Shown here: positions 61,101 through 64,000 of the stretch, piece by piece
Layout: each line of letters starts with the position of its first letter
Numbering within the stretch: position 1 is the first letter of the stretch
The notes under the pieces: generated by a model
What the model saw: the letters and a program-made list of their open reading frames with translations, nothing else
Database searches by the model: none
What the model was told of the DNA's origin: nothing
Program-made: the position numbers and the translations under genes
Source of the DNA: Emticicia sp. C21
GTDB lineage: Bacteria; Bacteroidota; Bacteroidia; Cytophagales; Spirosomataceae
Assembly: GCF_003418935.1 (NCBI RefSeq)
Contig: NZ_QVMT01000001.1
Coordinates: forward strand, 908,063-972,062
Direction of reading: 5' to 3'
DNA length: 64,000 nucleotides

Positions 61101-64000
61101 CTTTACATGAAGCGTAGAATGTAGTTGTAGCAGAAACATTCTGGTTTAATGGTGAACCTGTACCAATAGCATTACCTCTGATTGCCTGATTATACCAGGT
61201 TACAGTACCCACTGCACAAGAAGCCGTTAAAGCAATAGTAGTAGGCACACAAACAGCTGTCTGGCTGGCTGATACATTGGTAGCAAGTGGCATCACTGAA
61301 TATTCAAAGGCACCAATGTCGACATTTCCTCCGGTATAAGGGCGAGGATTGTTGAGAATATCTGTTGGTTGAACACCTGTATTAGTTCCGGCATTGATGG
61401 CTGGTGAACACTTAGTCAGATTAAATCCATCATCGATCGTAAATAAAGTATTATCTGTACCGTCGGCATCATTTTCATTCCTGAACTGAGGATTGGCATC
61501 TATATTACCATTGGCGCTTCCAAATCCCTGAATCAATGAATTGATTGGGGTAAGTGTTGGCGTTCCATTATCCAAAGTAACAAAAGGATGTTCGAAGTAA
61601 CCCACATTATTAGTCGAAGTAGAAGCCGTATTACCCCATACAATTGTATTTCTGAGGCTGTCTGTAGATGAATTACTATAAACCAATCCTCCGCCATTCG
61701 TAGCTGTATTGTGTGCAATAGTACTATTCGTAATAGTTAAATAACTAACACTATTGAAAATAGCACCTCCATAACTTGCAGAGTTGCCAGTGAACACTAC
61801 ATTATTGACACTTCCAATGCCTCCTTCGTGTGAATAAGCCCCGCCTAAATGTTGCGCATAGTTATTTTTAAAATACGCTCTATTGAGACTAACCTGGGCG
61901 GAGTTTACACTTAATCCTCCTCCTTTAGACGAGGCGTGGTTACCTTCGAAAACTACATCAGATATATCCACTACCTCCCTATTGTCTAACCCACCACCCG
62001 CAAATGCACTATTTTTAATAAATTTTGAATGAGTGATTTGTGCTCTTCCTACACTAAACATTCCTCCGCCCTCGTAGCTACTGTTGTTTGCGGTAAAAAT
62101 GATATTATTGAGTTTTATCCCATATTCTCCTGCAGGAGAATCGGTATAATTAATGAACCAAAGTCCTCCACCCTCTCTTAGTGCAGTCCCTCTTGTGTTA
62201 TCCGCATTACCTCCTTTTATCGTAAACCCATCTATTATTCCGGCCAAAGGATTTGCCAGAATTAGCAACACGTGATAAGCATTTTCATCATTATTTGTAA
62301 TGCTGAGTGTGTTTCCCTCGCCTGAGATAACATCATCATTATTAAAGTCTCCACTCAGAATTGTAGGATTCGCCTCTATATCCCTTTCGGCAAGTGAAGT
62401 TTCGTTAATACCGGCAAATCCGCCATATATCTGCAAATTTGTTGTATAAAAAAATGTCCTGTGTCTATTACCTATGCTATCGAAAGGGATAGTTGTCGGG
62501 TAATAAGTACCTTTAGCCACCCATATTTCTGCTCCATCGCAGGAAGCATCCAGCGCAGGCTGAAGTGTGGTATAAGCATTTGCCCAACTTGACCCATCAT
62601 TAGTACCAGCGGCGTTATACTTTACATATTTGCGGGTAGGTGTACCTACTTTTACAAGAACAGGTTTACGGACTGATTCACAATTAACGACAAGGCAGCC
62701 CGCATAATAAGTAGCAGAGGCTGAAGCTCCCGTTATGGTTAAACTCCCTCCTGTACCTATTATGCTCCCACCGCTTGCCTGATTATACCATCTAACGGTA
62801 TTATTATTATCACAGCTTGCCTGCAATACGATATTCTCTCCTGCACAATACACAAGTTTGTCTGCTCTTACATTAGAGGGAGGATTTGGCAAAAAAACAG
62901 GAATATTCTGTTTAATACTCTGACATGAGGGATCTGATGAGGAACAATAAATATCAATAAAATAAGACCTCTGTACCGGAAGTTGAGATTGTACATTAAA
63001 AGAGGTACCTGTACTTAAAAGAGTATTTCCATTATACCACTGCACTTGTCCGGTCTGGCAACTAGCCGTTAAGTCTGATGAACTAAAATAACATATTTCT
63101 GTCTCTGAGTTAATATAGGGACTTGCTGCTTTGACCAGAGGTATAAAAGTTGTATTCTGAAATTCATAGGCACCTATATCAACAGTTGTATTAAATATGC
63201 GGGTATTACCAGCTATATCAGTTCCGGTTACTCCACTATTATTTCCGGCATTAATCATCGGAGAACAGCTTAAAAGATTATATCCATCGTCAGCTGTCCT
63301 GTAAATATTATCCGCACCATCCGCATCGTCAGGGTTAATAAACTGTGCCTTTTCATTGATAAAACTTCCGGCAGGTGGTGGTAGTGGTGAGAATGAGTTT
63401 TCAAATAAATAATTAGCTGATGCCGGATTCAGTTTACGGTCATCAGGCATACTTTGTAAATAAGAATTTTTTAGTGTTAAAGTTGCGTTAGCACCACTAA
63501 GTTGTACATAACCAGAAATCGTACAATTGTTAAAAACATTGGTGGTGCCATAGCTTTCATAACTGTAATTACCATTATTCGCTAGCAAACAATTATTCAT
63601 CACCAGCGTAGCATCATTCTGAATCCCCCCACCCTGATTGGCAGTGGAAGTATTTCCAGCAATAATTAACCTGTTTAAGGTCAGATTCCCTGCATTATTA
63701 ATACCTGCTCCCTGATTATCATTTCCATTAGTAAGTATCAGGTCATTAATAGTTACCGTTCTACCCGAACTTATAGACAGAATTCTGAAATTACTGGAGC
63801 TATTTCTGGTAATTATCAGATTTCCTGTAGTTGGCCCGTTGATAGTCGTATTGGCATTAATAACAGGTAATGCGCTTGACAAATTAATAGTACCTGTAAT
63901 GCCTGTGGCATTGATAATACTGCCACAAGTGCTCGCATTGGCATTAATAATAGCTTGTCTTAAACTACCTGTGCCCGAATTATTCAGGTTTGAAACCGTG
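55108..64000 (-). CDS. Giant secreted repeat protein (beta-helix and Ig-like), N-terminus outside window
   Basis: At least 2,963 codons, open to the window edge; no start is visible. The N-terminal part (64000-63170) is a right-handed beta-helix beginning VSNLNNSGTGSLRQAI. Two Ig-like modules with paired Cys follow (63160-62650), then a second beta-helix (62630-61290; KYVKYNAAGTNDGSSWANAY, TILSGDFNNDD). After another Ig-like module come twenty 77-residue repeats (61045-56202) with one divergent Ig-like insert at about 59428-59205. Further PKD/Ig-like domains follow. The last ~65 residues (ITSPANVTYNAGKAIILNPG) look like a 3-coathanger stack domain. No typical T9SS sorting domain is seen at the end. 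It is probably an adhesin or surface scaffold. Confidence 0.9.
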   Translation of the reverse strand, partial: TVSNLNNSGTGSLRQAIINANASTCGSIINATGITGTINLSSALPVINANTTINGPTTGNLIITRNSSSNFRILSISSGRTVTINDLILTNGNDNQGAGINNAGNLTLNRLIIAGNTSTANQGGGIQNDATLVMNNCLLANNGNYSYESYGTTNVFNNCTISGYVQLSGANATLTLKNSYLQSMPDDRKLNPASANYLFENSFSPLPPPAGSFINEKAQFINPDDADGADNIYRTADDGYNLLSCSPMINAGNNSGVTGTDIAGNTRIFNTTVDIGAYEFQNTTFIPLVKAASPYINSETEICYFSSSDLTASCQTGQVQWYNGNTLLSTGTSFNVQSQLPVQRSYFIDIYCSSSDPSCQSIKQNIPVFLPNPPSNVRADKLVYCAGENIVLQASCDNNNTVRWYNQASGGSIIGTGGSLTITGASASATYYAGCLVVNCESVRKPVLVKVGTPTRKYVKYNAAGTNDGSSWANAYTTLQPALDASCDGAEIWVAKGTYYPTTIPFDSIGNRHRTFFYTTNLQIYGGFAGINETSLAERDIEANPTILSGDFNNDDVISGEGNTLSITNNDENAYHVLLILANPLAGIIDGFTIKGGNADNTRGTALREGGGLWFINYTDSPAGEYGIKLNNIIFTANNSSYEGGGMFSVGRAQITHSKFIKNSAFAGGGLDNREVVDISDVVFEGNHASSKGGGLSVNSAQVSLNRAYFKNNYAQHLGGAYSHEGGIGSVNNVVFTGNSASYGGAIFNSVSYLTITNSTIAHNTATNGGGLVYSNSSTDSLRNTIVWGNTASTSTNNVGYFEHPFVTLDNGTPTLTPINSLIQGFGSANGNIDANPQFRNENDADGTDNTLFTIDDGFNLTKCSPAINAGTNTGVQPTDILNNPRPYTGGNVDIGAFEYSVMPLATNVSASQTAVCVPTTIALTASCAVGTVTWYNQAIRGNAIGTGSPLNQNVSATTTFYASCKDACDESSRTATQQVVFGGIAAPTITAPNPKVVCAPSTLTLTASGCAGTVTWSTGASGTSLTLSSVGTYSISATCTVESCTSQASAVVTGLQIVNQPSAPTITAPNPKVVCSPSTLTLTASGCAGTVNWSTGASGTSLTLSSVGTYSITATCTVGSCTSPASTAVTGLQIVTQPSAPTITAPNPKVVCAPSTLTLTASGCAGTVNWSTGASGTSLTLSSVGTYSITATCTVGICTSPASTAVTGLQIVAQPSAPTITAPNPKVVCSPGTLTLTASGCAGTVNWSNGSSGTSLTLSSVGTYSISATCTVGSCTSPASSAVTGLQIVAQPNAPTITAPNPKVVCAPSTLTLTASGCAGTVNWSNGLSGTTLTLSSVGTYSISATCTVGSCTSQASAAVTGLQIVAQPSAPIITAPNPKVVCAPSTLTLTASGCAGTVNWSNGSTGTSLTLSSVGTYSISATCTVGSCTSPASATVTGLQIVSQPSAPTITAPSPKVVCAPSTLTLTASGCAGTVNWSNGSSGTSLTLSSVGTYSITAICTVGSCTSPASTAVTGLQIVAPPTVSITGNINLSCNVASVTRTANGSGTTPTYQWSNGLSTDATATISTPGTYTVTVTGDNGCTATATTSVTIESSVPSAPTITAPNPKVVCAPGTLTLTASGCAGTVNWSNGASGTSLTLSGVGTYSITATCTVGSCTSPVSAAVTGLQIVTQPSAPTITAPNPKVVCAPSTLTLTASGCAGTVNWSTGASGTTLTLSSVGTYSISATCTVGSCTSVASQVVTGLQIVNQPSAPTITAPNPKVVCAPSTLTLTASGCAGTVNWSNGSSGTSLTLSSVGTYSITATCTVGSCTSPTSSAVTGLQIVNQPSAPTITAPNPKVVCAPSTLTLTASGCAGTVNWSNGSSGTSLTLSSVGTYSITATCTVGSCTSPASTAVTGLQIVTQPSAPIITAPNPKVVCAPGTLTLTASGCAGTVNWSNGASGTSLTLSSVGTYSISATCTVGSCTSPASTAVTGLQIVNQPSAPTITAPNPKVVCAPSTLTLTASGCAGTVNWSNGSTGTSLTLSSVGTYSISATCTVGSCTSPASTAVTGLQIVTQPSAPIITAPNPKVVCAPGTLTLTASGCAGTVNWSNGSSGTSLTLSSVGTYSISATCVAGSCTSPASAAVTGLQIVSQPSAPTITAPNPKVVCAPSTLTLTASGCAGTVTWSTGASGTSLTLSSVGTYSISATCTVGSCTSVTSAAVTGLQIVTQPSAPTITAPNPKVVCAPSILTLTASGCAGTVNWSNGSSGTSLTLSSVGTYSISASCTVGSCTSPASTAVTGLQIVNQPSAPTITAPNPKVVCAPSTLTLTASGCAGTVNWSNGSTGTSLTLSSVGTYSISATCTVGSCTSPASSAETGLQIVNQPSAPTITAPNPKVVCAPSTLTLTASGCAGTVNWSTGASGTTLTLSSVGTYSISATCTVGSCTSVASQVVTGLQIVNQPSAPTITAPNPKVVCAPGTLTLTASGCAGTVNWSNGSSGTSLTLSSVGTYSISATCTVGSCTSPTSSAVTGLQIVNQPSAPTITAPNPKVVCAPGTLTLTASGCAGTVNWSNGASGTSLTLSSVGTYSISATCTVGSCTSPSSAAVTGLQIAAPPIAQATNTGPYNIGQTIQLNASGGNSYSWSGPAAFSSISQNPTIENGLASNGGIYTVTVTNGACSATATTNVIINGIDPCTQIIDLQYVKSGNPYELMFSLKDGMVIQQIPEQVSIIAKPICPTIPIGSVDLTVTGPEINWTILQNVEPYAVFDNLGVNVYGRNLIPGTYTMTVTGYAEDNRVGGTVYGPVVTTFTVIGTMAVINAPTIPNNRLCAGSTVDVTFATTGSFSQNNTFNIQLSDSTGGFTNPTLIGTSATAGTITCQLPQNLTATGKYLIRVASSNQVVASNPTMQYLLVTPAVKTLTANISTGIITEQASLQISAANKITSPANVTYNAGKAIILNPGFESREGSVFKAQIQSCN
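56202..61045 (-). repeat. Tandem array of twenty 231-bp coding repeats
   Basis: The repeats encode 77 residues each (APTITAPNPKVVCAPSTLTL, GCAGTVNWSNG, SVGTYSISATCTVGSC as anchors). Seven lie before and thirteen after a divergent ~225-bp insert at 59205-59428. Each has four cysteines. The block at about 56626-56890 is nearly identical to 58705-58969 (offset 2,079 = 9 units), and 57780-57895 matches 58242-58357 (offset 462 = 2 units). This shows recombination within the array. Confidence 0.95.

Noticed and set aside
1-64000. tRNA, rRNA, tmRNA or prophage genes
   Set aside because: No cloverleaf-like sequences, rRNA segments, integrases or phage structural genes were recognised by eye in the gaps.

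Overview
The window looks like chromosomal DNA of a Bacteroidota bacterium, most likely a member of the Cytophagales. The signs are: an AT-rich composition; secreted proteins ending in type IX secretion (T9SS) sorting domains; a TonB-dependent receptor; many OmpA and beta-barrel proteins; a hybrid sensor kinase; and repeated upstream boxes of the Bacteroidota -7 type TAnnTTTG (before ffh, lpd, azoR, the aldehyde dehydrogenase, the LytTR regulator, kbp and others). The genus cannot be fixed from sequence reading alone.

Layout. 1-10 kb is mostly housekeeping: ffh, an OmpA/DUF937 protein, an IlvD/Edd dehydratase, a membrane protein, lpd, a GT-C-like membrane protein and a sigma-54 activator-type response regulator. 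10-16 kb holds a carotenoid-type desaturase and then an unusual accessory array: an intact alpha/beta hydrolase gene followed by two diverged copies of only its last ~96 bp. Each copy is fused to a ~137-bp palindromic element, and three unrelated small genes lie between them. 16-24 kb has a TolC-type protein, a T9SS cargo protein with no good start codon, methylmalonyl-CoA mutase, and a decayed patch with an IS630-type fragment and an FtsX-permease fragment. 23.8-29.2 kb has a divergent HxlR/azoreductase pair, an aldehyde dehydrogenase and an rsmA-mgtE-dtd operon.

29-46 kb is rich in envelope and signalling genes: an OmpA lipoprotein; an ECF sigma factor with a membrane partner and a frameshifted beta-barrel gene; a PAS/GAF hybrid kinase; an M43-type metalloprotease; a Kbp (LysM/BON) protein; and a LytTR regulator with a degenerate receiver directly upstream of a TonB receptor. 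At 46 kb there is a solitary cas6 with no CRISPR array or other cas gene in view, followed by cydAB. 50.1-54.8 kb is a tight three-gene operon of exported proteins, two of them long TPR proteins. All three carry a short N-x-[ILV]-x-V-x-Q motif resembling curlin repeats. 55.1 kb to the window end is one giant secreted repeat protein (at least 2,963 codons, N-terminus outside the window). It has two beta-helix regions, twenty 77-residue Cys-rich Ig-like repeats and a 3-coathanger-like C-terminus.

Three families of short dispersed repeats occur: octamer (ATTGAGTG)n composites at 5.4, 14.8 and 42.3 kb; GTAGAGAC-bounded MITE-like elements at 26.5 and 31.1 kb; and the palindromic elements at 12.4 and 13.3 kb. 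No rRNA, tRNA or CRISPR array was recognised. The observations most worth following up are the hydrolase-tail array, the curlin-motif TPR operon, the orphan Cas6 and the degenerate LytTR receiver.
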